Below are positions 18,146 through 27,288 of a DNA stretch of 32,474 nt, one piece after another (the first letter of the stretch is position 1; each line of letters begins with the position of its first letter). Source of the stretch: Snodgrassella sp. Lineage in GTDB: Bacteria > Pseudomonadota > Gammaproteobacteria > Burkholderiales > Neisseriaceae. Both the position numbers and the translations under genes were made by a program. The notes under the pieces are model-generated. The model had not been told where the DNA came from. It worked only from the letters and a program-made list of their open reading frames with translations, and did no database searches. The stretch is from positions 1 to 32,474 of the forward strand of contig JAGGIK010000019.1 in NCBI GenBank assembly GCA_024103515.1, written 5' to 3'.

Positions 18146-18897
18146 TGATGTTTCCGTTTGAGTAGGGCGATGAGTTTTCGGCTATTGCGAGCACCAAGGA
18201 TGGTACGTAAGAGGTTTAGCAGCTGGCGTTTAAGCAAATTGATGCGTTTGCTGTCGTTGAGCCAGGTACCGTCGTAGTGGTGTATGCAGACGGTATGGAT
18301 GCTGCGGTTCAGCTCATGGGTATAGGCGTTTTTGGCCATGAAGTAGTCGCTGGGATAGACGCAAACATAGCCGGGGATTTCCTGCTGCTGGTTGTTGAGG
18401 ATGATGTTGTGCTGCTGGTAGAGTTGTTTGAATATCTGGTTAATGGTGATCAGTTGTTGTGGGTTGAATTCGAGGCTTTGGTACTGTTGCCAGATATTCT
18501 GCATAAGGGCACTGCCAGCTTCGCAGCCCATGACGCCGGCCTGTGGATTACAGGTAAGCTGGCGGGTGTAGGGGTCCATGCCCTGTTCGAAACCAGTAAA
18601 GCAATGGTGGTGTAGGAAAGGGTCGAATGAGGCAAGCATCTGTACGTCTGTATCCAGATAGATGCCTCCATGCTGGTACAGTGCCTGAACGCGGCAGACG
18701 TCGGCGACAAAGGCATATTTGCCAGCGGCGTAGGCAGCTCGGGCGTAAGGGATAGCCTGATAGTCAAAGTTGTGTTCGTTCCATAGCTGGATTTGGTAGT
18801 CGGGCAGAAACTGATGCCAGCTGGCAATATAGCGCTGGGCAGTGGCTGGCAAGGTGGCAGGGCCAAACCAGCAATAATGGATGAGTTTGGGAATCAT
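18142..18897 (-). CDS. GT32-type (DXD) glycosyltransferase
   Basis: The 251-aa protein resembles Och1/capsular glycosyltransferases with a DXD sugar-binding region (GT32). It begins IPKLIHYCWFG, followed by LPDYQIQLWNEHNFDY. The conserved block YAFVADVCRVQALYQHGG and YLDTDV (Asp82, Asp84) comes next. The C-terminal part (YVCVYPSDYF, HHYDGTWLND) fits bacterial capsule or LOS transferases that use UDP-sugars. It overlaps both neighbours by 4 bp: its start with the flippase stop and its stop with the Stealth start, so the three are one transcript. Confidence 0.92.
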   Translation of the reverse strand: MIPKLIHYCWFGPATLPATAQRYIASWHQFLPDYQIQLWNEHNFDYQAIPYARAAYAAGKYAFVADVCRVQALYQHGGIYLDTDVQMLASFDPFLHHHCFTGFEQGMDPYTRQLTCNPQAGVMGCEAGSALMQNIWQQYQSLEFNPQQLITINQIFKQLYQQHNIILNNQQQEIPGYVCVYPSDYFMAKNAYTHELNRSIHTVCIHHYDGTWLNDSKRINLLKRQLLNLLRTILGARNSRKLIALLKRKHQ

Positions 18898-20369
18898 TTT
18901 GCAGGCCTACGATAAATCAATAATAGCAGAAGGCTGAATGGTACGGCGGCCACTGTGGCGGTAATGCAGCTTAGTTTTATCCAGTCCTGATAGTTGTGAA
19001 TCTTAATATGATTTACGGGCTGCCAACCTAAGCTGATACAGGCTGCGATACTGGCAAAGATCAATAGACACAATAGGTAAGGGCGCAGACAGGATATAGA
19101 CAGGATGTGTTTGCAGTTGTAATAAAGCATCTCACTGCTGCGATACAGAAATGAAATAAGAGTTGCGATTAATAGGCCAGTTATACCCCAAAATTGGATA
19201 AAGCATACTGAGCAGCTAAGGTTAATGGCGGCCTCAATTAGAGCTTGTGGTTTGGTTTGTTTGTAGTGTCCTGCAGCCATGATCATGATCATGGATGGTA
19301 TACGGGTGTTTTCGATTATTCCAATCAATAGAAATAGTAAGGCCAGTAATGGCTGATAGTAGTTGGCATCGGTCATGTTGGTGGTGTAAAGCTGGATAAA
19401 GGGCGTCAGTAGTAAGCCTGTACAGGTATAAACCCAGCCTAAAAAGCACATGAATAAGCGGTTATAACGACAGAAATTGTAGCGGGTATGGTTAAAATCG
19501 GTATTGAGACTGTGACCAAAAATGGCTTGCATGCCTTGGGAAATGGATTGTATGGCCATTTTGATGGCACCGAAAATCAAGGCATATACGGCATAAATGC
19601 TAGCGTCTTTTAAGGATAGAAATAATGTGATCAGTACCAGTGGCGAACTAAATATCAGTAGACCAGTAAGCTGGTGGGTCATAGCATCCCAGGTTTGGTG
19701 CAGATGATAGGGTTCTGTATGCTCGATGTGCTGATTTAGGTCGGGATAGGTGTGTTTAACATAGTATCGATAGAGAAAAAATTTACTGATAAGAATAGCA
19801 CTGGAAGCAATCTGTACGATGAGAATGCTATAGCCGGATTGGATAAGATAATAACAAACTCCAATATTAACCAGAATGTTGCCGGCCTGTACGAATGAAA
19901 TGATATAGGTTTTTTGGTCGGCAGTCAGTAGGGCACGATAACTACCGAAAAAAAAGAAATCCATGATGTTAACGGCCCCCATCACCAGTACCATGTAAAA
20001 TGTGAGGGTGGCGCTGATTTGTTTTTGTGTCAGCAACGCCAATAGGATGGACAGTATCAGTAATCCGATGGCAAACAGGCTGCCGGAAGTACGGTAGAAC
20101 CGTTGTGTGGCACTGAGAATGCGATTACGCAGAATAATGTTATGTGAGGTTAATGCCTGATAAAGTGCAACTATTGCCGCCGCTCCAATACCGGCTTCTA
20201 ATAAGGTCAAATAGGCGATAAACTGTTTGATCGACGCCAGCATGCCGTTGGTAGCCGAACCATAGGTAATGATGATTAATGGTGGTAAAATAAATCCACC
20301 AAGTGCTGTAATAATCTGTAACAGCAGGTTGGCAGATATATTTTTTAGAATAACACCGCGAGTGCTCAT
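18894..20369 (-). CDS. Polysaccharide flippase (Wzx-like, MOP superfamily)
   Basis: An integral membrane protein of 491 aa with about 12-14 hydrophobic helices. Lipid-linked repeat units are carried across the inner membrane by proteins of this type. The N-terminus (LKNISANLLLQIITALGGFI, then YGSATNGMLASIKQFIAYLTLLEAGIG) is typical of Wzx-type exporters, and the C-terminus ends in a helix and RRPAK. It follows the SPOR gene after 27 bp, so transcription may continue from birA-coaX. No Wzy polymerase is visible in the window; a polymerase or ligase may lie elsewhere. Confidence 0.85.
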   Translation of the reverse strand: MSTRGVILKNISANLLLQIITALGGFILPPLIIITYGSATNGMLASIKQFIAYLTLLEAGIGAAAIVALYQALTSHNIILRNRILSATQRFYRTSGSLFAIGLLILSILLALLTQKQISATLTFYMVLVMGAVNIMDFFFFGSYRALLTADQKTYIISFVQAGNILVNIGVCYYLIQSGYSILIVQIASSAILISKFFLYRYYVKHTYPDLNQHIEHTEPYHLHQTWDAMTHQLTGLLIFSSPLVLITLFLSLKDASIYAVYALIFGAIKMAIQSISQGMQAIFGHSLNTDFNHTRYNFCRYNRLFMCFLGWVYTCTGLLLTPFIQLYTTNMTDANYYQPLLALLFLLIGIIENTRIPSMIMIMAAGHYKQTKPQALIEAAINLSCSVCFIQFWGITGLLIATLISFLYRSSEMLYYNCKHILSISCLRPYLLCLLIFASIAACISLGWQPVNHIKIHNYQDWIKLSCITATVAAVPFSLLLLLIYRRPAK

Positions 20370-20396
20370 GACTTATCAGTCTGATGGGGGTCAGAA

Positions 20397-21191
20397 TCAG
20401 CGACACGTGCCATTACGCTGTATTTGTCCATAACGTCCGGTTACTTTGTTGATGTCTTGTACGGCGGAATTATCTATATCGGTAAATGTAACCCGTATTT
20501 TGGCAATGCTGGTAGGTGCAGTGGCTGTGTTAGCGCTGTCGCTGCTTTCCAATGTGCTTATATATACTTCACCAAAGCCTTTCATTTTGGCTCTAGCCAT
20601 CAGTGCTTCGGCATCTTCACGGCGATTAAATATTCCCAGACTCACTTTGCCTTGAGAAGTGGCGTGATCAAAACCGTGCTCTTGCAAACGCTGGTGTGTT
20701 TCTTCATCAATGCTGTTTAAGGCAACTATATAACGAGTAGGTTTGGGAACAAGATTTGGTTTGGTTGTCGGCGCTACTTGCTCGACAAAACGTTTGGTGG
20801 TATATGGCCATTGCCGCAGCAATCCTTTGATACGGTGAAAGTCATTTTCCGGTATGGTAACGGTGGCGCTACAGTTTGCGGTGGCTGGTGTAGCCGGACT
20901 GGCTTCGGCTTCTCTTTTCTGTTCCGTCTTGGGCTTTTGTGTGCTCGGCGCTGCTTCTGCTTCGATTGCTGGTTTTACTGGATTAGGGTTAATTTCAGTA
21001 TGAGTACTGTTGGTGGTAACCGTGGAGGCATTACGCACGCTGATATCAGGAGTGGCCGGTGCTGCAATTTCTACTTCACTGCTGGCGCTAGCCGTTGTTG
21101 CTACAGAGGGTGCGTGTACTAGTTTTCCTGCTACCATGCAGCCGAAAACTACAATATTCAATGCGACTAATATTGCAAATAGCCATTTCAT
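20397..21191 (-). CDS. SPOR-domain inner-membrane protein
   Basis: SPOR domains bind peptidoglycan strands stripped of stem peptides, as found at division septa. The 264-aa protein has one N-terminal membrane helix (MKWLFAILVALNIVVFGCMV). A long Ala/Thr/Pro/Glu-rich spacer follows (residues ~28-105), then a conserved part with FHRIKGLLRQWP. The SPOR domain lies at about 155-215 (RYIVALNSIDEETHQRL, SQGKVSLGIFNRREDAEALM). Its start overlaps the birA-coaX stop by 4 bp. The placement behind birA-coaX matches what I recall of Neisseria. It is probably periplasm-facing with a role in envelope or division. Confidence 0.85.
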   Translation of the reverse strand: MKWLFAILVALNIVVFGCMVAGKLVHAPSVATTASASSEVEIAAPATPDISVRNASTVTTNSTHTEINPNPVKPAIEAEAAPSTQKPKTEQKREAEASPATPATANCSATVTIPENDFHRIKGLLRQWPYTTKRFVEQVAPTTKPNLVPKPTRYIVALNSIDEETHQRLQEHGFDHATSQGKVSLGIFNRREDAEALMARAKMKGFGEVYISTLESSDSANTATAPTSIAKIRVTFTDIDNSAVQDINKVTGRYGQIQRNGTCR

Positions 21192-22915
21192 GCGTATTCA
21201 ATCCAGTTGATTAAACCATAAAGTACTAAATTATCCACAATTTCAATCCGATTGTCTAAGATAAAAGATTGTGGCAAGGCCTGTGCTACTTTATTGGCAC
21301 CCCCTCCAGTGATGATGATGTCGACTGGTTTGCCGTTGCCAATCTTTTGTTGTAGGCGTTCGTGCATCAATACTATGGCACCACAGACGGCATCCATAAT
21401 GCCGCTGGCTAGTGCATTCGGTGTAGTAGTGGCAAAGGCATATGGCTTACCTAGAGGTCGGTTCAGGTTTGCTGTGCGTTTGGACAATGCTTCTTTCATC
21501 AGGTGAAAACCCGGCAGAATACTGCCACCGAGATAGTGGTTGGTATCGGTTAATGCATCCACAGTTACGGCTGTGCCACAGCTGACGACTACACATGCCT
21601 GCTGAGTGTAACGACGGCAACCAAGAATATTGAACCATCGATCGGCGCCATGTTCTGCGGGATTACGATAGTGATTATAGATGCCCAATGCCTCTGGCAT
21701 CGAAGGCAGCCACATAATTGGCCGCGGTAATACTGAGGCCACTTGTTGCAAGCGAGCTTCACCACAGACGGCACAGCCAATAATACGTTGGACGCCAAAA
21801 CCATATTCTGTCCAATCCTTGAGTAATGGCTGCAGGTCATAATACGCAGCTTTGCCATAATGCAGGATACAACTGTTTTCTACCCATGCCCATTTAAGTT
21901 TGCTGTTACCCGCATCCAGTAATAGGTAATGTTGTTGCAAGTGCTGCCGATTGGGAGTAGTGGCACTGCCAGCACGTAGGCTGATTTCACCAGTCACGGA
22001 TTCTTGCTCGCCGTTGGCTGTTTTTAGAATGATCGCACCAGAGTTGGCAATACCGGTAACGGTACCTTCGGCGATGATTTTTCCATTGTTATGCAAATGT
22101 ACCAGCTGCCCGTGATCTCGATGTAGATTATTGTATTCCGGTAAAAAATCCTCTAAGCCGTTTTGGTTGAAACGTGGTAGATACTGTGACAGTCTATGCA
22201 TGATGTCATTAAATATCTGGCTGACCCGTATCTGTGGTGCATGTGGCAGTATTGCAGTAGCGTTGCAAATATGTTCAGGAGTGATGAAATTTAGGCCGAT
22301 ACCAATCACTGCGATAGTTTGTTTCTGTTTACTGACTGTTTCAATCAGTACACCGCCAAGTTTGCTATTATTCAGCACCAGATCGTTAGGCCATTTGATT
22401 TTTGCCGCAAGACCCAAAGAGTTCAGCGTCTGGCTTATAGCCAATGCAACCACCAATGCCAGCCCGCCTAGTTCTGATTGGGAACGTTGAAATGACCAAT
22501 TTAAACTGAACATCAGACATTCGCCTACGCGATTGTGCCACATTTTTCCCTGTCGGCCACGGCCAGCAGTTTGCTGATAGGCCATGCATACCTGGGGGGG
22601 GAGTAAATCAGCCGCCTGTCGTGCTTGTTCGAGCAATAAGGAATTAGTAGAGTGGGTTTCTAAAAGCAGTCTGGCTGCAAAACCATGCTGGTGTGCACAG
22701 TTTGTGAATGTTTGTTCTGGGATGATAGCCAATGGCTTGGTCAATTGCCATATTCCGTTTTTTTGATGCAATAGACTTTTGATGTGTGCAGGCATGTCTT
22801 GCCAAGCAACATTGAGTTGTGAAACTTTTTTATTCAGTATTTTTGCCAGTTTTGGGATTTGATGTGGCTGGCCGTCAGCAAGTAAAGCCAATAGTGGCCA
22901 AAAGGATGTATTCAT
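21188..22915 (-). CDS. birA-coaX: Bifunctional biotin protein ligase / type III pantothenate kinase
   Basis: A fusion of two cofactor enzymes, 575 aa. Residues 1-65 look like the winged-helix DNA-binding part of BirA. The ligase follows, with GRGRQGKMW (118-126) binding biotinyl-AMP and KWPNDL (174-179) plus KLGGVLIE. From about 331 the CoaX kinase begins: DAGNSKLKW (334-342) is the phosphate loop. EHGADRWFNILGCR, VVSCGTAVTVDAL, GGSILPGF and TGGGANK follow, all CoaX signatures. It biotinylates acetyl-CoA carboxylase and makes 4'-phosphopantothenate, the first step to CoA. The fusion is known from Neisseria and its relatives and is a taxonomic clue. The N-terminal wing suggests it may also repress biotin genes. 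Confidence 0.95.
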   Translation of the reverse strand: MNTSFWPLLALLADGQPHQIPKLAKILNKKVSQLNVAWQDMPAHIKSLLHQKNGIWQLTKPLAIIPEQTFTNCAHQHGFAARLLLETHSTNSLLLEQARQAADLLPPQVCMAYQQTAGRGRQGKMWHNRVGECLMFSLNWSFQRSQSELGGLALVVALAISQTLNSLGLAAKIKWPNDLVLNNSKLGGVLIETVSKQKQTIAVIGIGLNFITPEHICNATAILPHAPQIRVSQIFNDIMHRLSQYLPRFNQNGLEDFLPEYNNLHRDHGQLVHLHNNGKIIAEGTVTGIANSGAIILKTANGEQESVTGEISLRAGSATTPNRQHLQQHYLLLDAGNSKLKWAWVENSCILHYGKAAYYDLQPLLKDWTEYGFGVQRIIGCAVCGEARLQQVASVLPRPIMWLPSMPEALGIYNHYRNPAEHGADRWFNILGCRRYTQQACVVVSCGTAVTVDALTDTNHYLGGSILPGFHLMKEALSKRTANLNRPLGKPYAFATTTPNALASGIMDAVCGAIVLMHERLQQKIGNGKPVDIIITGGGANKVAQALPQSFILDNRIEIVDNLVLYGLINWIEYA

Positions 22916-23145
22916 GTAATGTCATCAGCAAAATAATTCAGACAGCAGATAATTTGCTACGAAAAGGTAGGCGTATGGCTGCTGTCATGGGGTTATTTGA
23001 GGTTGATGGCAATGTTTTGTCGGATTTTTACAACCTCTAGGGTTGCTTATCTTATTAACATGTAACCAGCCGACCATTTTTTCAGAAGTGAGTAGGTTAT
23101 AATATGGCATTATTCAATACGCATCAACATGGGCTGATTATATAT

Positions 23146-24225
23146 TTATTCAACCACAATTTTGGGAAAGCGCCGACTAAAATCTTTGCCTATTTCGGAT
23201 AAGCTTTGTACCAGTTGCCAAGCTGCCTGTTGATATAGATAGGCGATTTCTGGCAGGTTATGGACTAATAAGTAGGCCTTACCACTATCCATGGCTTCGC
23301 GTACTGACTGCGTTAACGGTAGCTGACCCAGTAATGGCACACTCAGCTTATCAGCTAGATTTTTACCACCGTCATGACCAAATAGCGCTTCGCTATGTCC
23401 GCAATATGAGCAGACATGAACGGACATGTTTTCCAATACGCCCAAAATTGGAATGTTGACTTTCTGGAACATATTCACCGCTTTGCGAGCATCAATCAAG
23501 GCAATATCCTGTGGAGTAGTCACAACAATTGCACCGGTCACTGGTATTTTCTGGGCCAGTGTCAGCTGTATATCGCCTGTACCTGGTGGTAAATCGATGA
23601 TCAGATAGTCAACATCATCCCATTGGCTCTGAAACAGTAATTGCTGTAAAGCCTGACTGACCATAGGTCCGCGCCAGATAACAGCCTGATCTGTATCCAC
23701 CAGAAAACCGACTGACATGACCTGAATTTCACCGGCAGCCATGACCGGAATCAGTTTACCTTCTTGTTGCTTGGGCTCATGTTCTGCTACCCCCAGCATG
23801 GTGGGTTGACTTGGACCGTAAATATCAGCATCGAGCACACCGACACGTGCGCCCATGCGGCTCAGGGCAATAGCTAGATTAGCGCTGGTTGTTGATTTTC
23901 CTACTCCGCCCTTACCAGAAGCGACCGCAATTATATTTTTGACGCCGGCAATGGTTTGAACACCTGGTTGGACTTTGTGCTGTGTGATATTTACCTGAAC
24001 ATCAATAAACAGCGGTGTATTACCAAATTGTCCCGTAATCGCTTCATCAATCTGTTGTTGCAGTGCATCTATTAGATGAGCAACCGGGTAAGGAAAAACC
24101 AAGGTAAGATGTATGCCATCCGCGGCGCATACTACTGATTGAACCGCCTTTTCGGTACCCAAGGTGCGTTTGCTGTCCGCAATATTGATTTTGTTTAGCA
24201 GGGCGGTAATGGATTGTGTATTCAT
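23146..24225 (-). CDS. apbC: Iron-sulfur cluster carrier ATPase Mrp/ApbC
   Basis: A cytoplasmic P-loop ATPase of the Mrp/Nbp35 family that holds and delivers Fe-S clusters. The 359-aa protein has an N-terminal MIP18-type domain (residues 1-95), then the deviant Walker A GKGGVGKST (104-112). DADIYGPSQP, IDLPPGTGD and GVLENMSVHVC follow. The cluster-binding CxxC is Cys272/Cys275 in VCSYCGH, and AHS-like FGHDGG comes after. All key residues are present. It is transcribed alone, with 230 bp to birA-coaX. Confidence 0.95.
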   Translation of the reverse strand: MNTQSITALLNKINIADSKRTLGTEKAVQSVVCAADGIHLTLVFPYPVAHLIDALQQQIDEAITGQFGNTPLFIDVQVNITQHKVQPGVQTIAGVKNIIAVASGKGGVGKSTTSANLAIALSRMGARVGVLDADIYGPSQPTMLGVAEHEPKQQEGKLIPVMAAGEIQVMSVGFLVDTDQAVIWRGPMVSQALQQLLFQSQWDDVDYLIIDLPPGTGDIQLTLAQKIPVTGAIVVTTPQDIALIDARKAVNMFQKVNIPILGVLENMSVHVCSYCGHSEALFGHDGGKNLADKLSVPLLGQLPLTQSVREAMDSGKAYLLVHNLPEIAYLYQQAAWQLVQSLSEIGKDFSRRFPKIVVE

Positions 24226-24362
24226 GCAAAATAAATCCGCAACTGAAATTCTGGCGTATATTTTACCTGATTTAGCTACTCATTTCTGTTTGCAATTGAT
24301 TTAATTGAGCTCAAACCATGCAAAAAGTCATTTATAACCGTTACGAAAACAGGTAAAGCTGT

Positions 24363-24959
24363 CTAGCCCTGTTCACGTTCATTTGCTAATATAGGTAGAG
24401 GAGCCTGTGGAAGGTGCTGGCGGGCAAATAACAGCCACACACATAATAAGCCGGGATAGAGCAACAGGATAGCCACAGTCAAATAACGAAAATTATGCCA
24501 GTCGACAATAATCCTACCATGAGCAAAATTCCAGATAGCACTAATCCACTGCCACCATGCCGGTAGACTAAACACTAAGATAATCATAATGGCCGCAATT
24601 CTAAGCGGAGTAAACGGCCAAGGCTTGTTTTCAATAACGGCACGATTTAATTGAAGCAAAATATACAGTGCGACGCTGATAACCAATACCAAACCGCCGT
24701 TGGTAATGACTTGTAGCCAGCTAAAGGCAATATCAGGAGAAAGTGGTAGGTCATTTTGCTGCAAAGGAGTACGATCAAAATTAATGCTGGCACTGAGATT
24801 CAGTACGAACCCGTAAACCAGATCCAACCATAGTAAGAAAAGGGGCCAAGTACGTAAGAGTCGGTGAAACATTTTTTCTAGTAATGACAATAACAATGTT
24901 ATAAGTGTAACCACTGCCACAATGTGGTGCAAATAACGATTATTAAACAGGATTAACAT
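24363..24959 (-). CDS. Uncharacterised integral membrane protein
   Basis: The 198-aa product has about five hydrophobic segments (residues ~10-28, 37-55, 82-105, 123-142 and 158-180), with a polar loop (NFDRTPLQQNDLPLSPD) between the second and third. The C-terminal tail is short and charged. There is no motif I recognise. The amino-acid make-up and the same-strand placement 137 bp upstream of apbC support a real gene, but nothing indicates its function. Confidence 0.7.
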   Translation of the reverse strand: MLILFNNRYLHHIVAVVTLITLLLSLLEKMFHRLLRTWPLFLLWLDLVYGFVLNLSASINFDRTPLQQNDLPLSPDIAFSWLQVITNGGLVLVISVALYILLQLNRAVIENKPWPFTPLRIAAIMIILVFSLPAWWQWISAIWNFAHGRIIVDWHNFRYLTVAILLLYPGLLCVWLLFARQHLPQAPLPILANEREQG

Positions 24960-25648
24960 TTGATAGGAATTAAATCAGCTTATCAACCGCAGTAAATACA
25001 TTCAGTAGCGGATACTGCCAGAATGAGATTGATTCCTAATGTATTTTAATTCGCAGATAATATATTGGTCATTTTTGTTTTATCTGCAATTTAATATCCA
25101 AGATTGCCAAAAAAAAATTAAAAATGGCAAAGTCGGGCAAAAGAATGTGCTGATTTTAAGTCATAAAATTCTAAAGATCCGGTTCAGAGTATCACTTACT
25201 AGCGATATGATCAAAACGGCAAGTAAGACACAGAAGTGGCTGTTGGTATTAATTTGTTGGCTTGTCACTGTACTCAAGTAATATTGCAAAGGGATTAGTG
25301 CATGGGTTTGAACAATGATGACTGAATGGCCAAATTAAATCGAGTTTTTTGTAGCTGATTTATATAAAAAATCATTTATAAATTATGCTGATAAGTTGAT
25401 GCTGATAAATTATTTGTTGTGAAACCTGATCAAAATGCTAAGTGACACAGATCAATAAAAGTGTTGTATAGCCATTAGTATAAATTGAATATTCTAAACA
25501 ATTGTAAGAATAATAATACGCTTGGCCGGTTTTTTTCAGTTAGAATAAAAGCTCGAATTTTACTGTTTTCAGATTTATTGAAGATATTTCTGATTGTCTC
25601 AGGCCTGTAAAGGTCATTTTTATTTTCTGTATTTTGAGAATTAATAGA
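24960..25648. other. Intergenic region upstream of the FadL-type porin gene
   Basis: About 690 bp without a supported gene. The 80-codon plus-strand frame at 25039-25281 has no ribosome-binding site or homology I can see. The right part holds a probable regulated promoter (25442-25484) and a roughly 160-nt leader. Confidence 0.5.
25442..25484 (+). promoter_or_regulatory. FNR/CRP-like site and -10 box for the porin gene
   Basis: GTGACACAGATCAA (25442-25455) has a perfect FNR right half (ATCAA) and a weaker left half, and can also be read as TGA-N6-TCA of a CRP/FNR-family site. A TATAAA -10 box lies at 25479-25484, so the site would be centred at about -41.5. That is class II activator geometry with no good -35. 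Which regulator binds cannot be told from this. Confidence 0.4.
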
Positions 25649-27049
25649 ATGGCAAGAACTCTAGCATCCATGATAAAGCTGTGTACTATTGAATTAAGTG
25701 TTTTGGTTGTAACCTCTCCGGTTTATGCTTCAGGCTATCATTTGGGATTGCAATCGGTGACAGCCGTATCAACCGGTAATGCAGCAGCAGCTGAAGCTGC
25801 GGATCCGACTACTATTGTACTGAATCCAGCTGGCCTGGCTTATTTAGAAGGGGCGCAGATTAATAGCAATCTGTTTTTAATCAAACCTGATATAAACTAC
25901 AACCATGCTCATGGCACATTTACTGATGGTTCGGCGGTACAAGGTAGGGAAAGTGGGAATATTTCCAATACTGTGCAGGCTGTGCCGCAGGGTTATTTTT
26001 CATATCGTCTAAATGATAAATGGGTAGCTGGTCTTGGTCTCTATATCCCTTATGCGGCCAAAACTAATGATGGCAGTCACTCAGTTATGCGCTATAACGT
26101 TAATAAGACTAATGTGAAAGCCATAGATATAAATCCAGCTATTGCCTTGAAATTGAGTAAACATCATAGTCTTGGTATAGGGTTAATTGCTCAGTATCTG
26201 CATGCGGAAATTCAGAAATATGCCGACTTTACCCCTGTTGGCAGTTCAATCGCTGGTGTACCTTCTTCAGTGTTGCATCAGGCAATACCGGGAGAATTTG
26301 ATGCTCGCGGAACGGTCAAGGGAAATGATTGGGGCTACGGATTTAATGCAGGCTGGTTATGGGACATTAATAATGATGTGCGAGTTGGCCTGAGCTATCG
26401 ATCTAAAATTAATCACCACTTGCGTGGTACAGCTCGCTGGCAGCCGAAAGGAAACTATACACAAAAGTATATCTCACTGTTAGATCAGTTTGGCTACAAG
26501 CCAATAGAAGCAGCAGAAGTTCAAATTACTACGCCTGAAGTCGTATCTATACATGGTATGTGGACAGTTAATCCAAAATGGAATGTATTTGGTAATGTAA
26601 GCTGGACACGTTCGTCGCGGTTACATGATCTAGATATCAATTTTGAGAATGAGAAATCGATTGATCAGCATCGTGGCTTTACCGCCAATACAACCCATAT
26701 TTACACTAACTGGCGTGATACGTTGGCTGTGGGCATGGGTGCTTCATATCAGCAGACTACTCAGTTACAATGGCGTTTCGGGGTGAATTATGATCAGTCT
26801 CCGGTGCGTAGTTCTTCAACCCGACTGTCTACTATTCCAGATGGAAATCGCTGGCTATTTGGTGCTGGTATGAAATACAATGTTGATAAGCACCATTCCT
26901 TGGCGCTGTCTTATACTTATTTACATATTCAGAGAACCCATATGCGGCAGCAGGATCAGGGTTTGCATGTATCCAGTAATGTTTTGGGCGAAGCAAATTA
27001 TCGTTCTTATGCACATATTTTTGGTGCTTCATATAACTATAAATTTTAA
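25649..27049 (+). CDS. FadL/OmpP1/TodX-family outer-membrane transporter
   Basis: A beta-barrel porin for long-chain fatty acids or other hydrophobic compounds. The 466-aa precursor has a signal peptide ending at VYA, with the mature protein beginning SGYHLGLQSVTAVSTGNA. The family's hatch motif is present (DPTTIVLNPAGLAYLEG, including NPAG). Amphipathic strands follow, and the C-terminus is YNYKF, ending in Phe as outer-membrane proteins do. A TTG at 25634 would add five residues (MRINR); I prefer ATG 25649, which gives a better signal peptide. It is a single gene with its own promoter region. In bee-gut Neisseriaceae, which oxidise organic acids, it could import lipids, but that is inference. 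Confidence 0.9.
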   Translation: MARTLASMIKLCTIELSVLVVTSPVYASGYHLGLQSVTAVSTGNAAAAEAADPTTIVLNPAGLAYLEGAQINSNLFLIKPDINYNHAHGTFTDGSAVQGRESGNISNTVQAVPQGYFSYRLNDKWVAGLGLYIPYAAKTNDGSHSVMRYNVNKTNVKAIDINPAIALKLSKHHSLGIGLIAQYLHAEIQKYADFTPVGSSIAGVPSSVLHQAIPGEFDARGTVKGNDWGYGFNAGWLWDINNDVRVGLSYRSKINHHLRGTARWQPKGNYTQKYISLLDQFGYKPIEAAEVQITTPEVVSIHGMWTVNPKWNVFGNVSWTRSSRLHDLDINFENEKSIDQHRGFTANTTHIYTNWRDTLAVGMGASYQQTTQLQWRFGVNYDQSPVRSSSTRLSTIPDGNRWLFGAGMKYNVDKHHSLALSYTYLHIQRTHMRQQDQGLHVSSNVLGEANYRSYAHIFGASYNYKF

Positions 27050-27210
27050 TCATTATTTCATTTAACTAATTTATGTAATATATATCCACACCTTCGATTA
27101 ATTAAGCTTCCTTTTTCCTAGTTAATGTCATATTTTGTTTAATAATATTTAAGCCAATGAAATTGATAAACTTTAACAACTTATTTATCATTAAATAAGG
27201 TGAATTTGCT

Positions 27211-27238
27211 TTGCTTGGAAAATATTCTGTCGTATGAT
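27211..27238 (+). promoter_or_regulatory. Probable promoter of the SDR gene
   Basis: TTGCTT (27211-27216) and TATGAT (27233-27238) are separated by 16 bp, about 45 bp before the ribosome-binding site of the SDR gene. Matches are moderate. Confidence 0.4.
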
Positions 27239-27288
27239 GATTTTGCTGTTTTAAATTGGATAACACACTGTTAAGCAAGGAGATGTAC

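Noticed and set aside
14913-18615. Many plus-strand frames opposite the polysaccharide genes (up to 129 codons)
   Set aside because: They are shadows of well-supported minus-strand genes with clear motifs and 4-bp overlaps.
25039-25281. 80-codon plus-strand frame upstream of the porin gene
   Set aside because: No ribosome-binding site and no family resemblance; probably chance.
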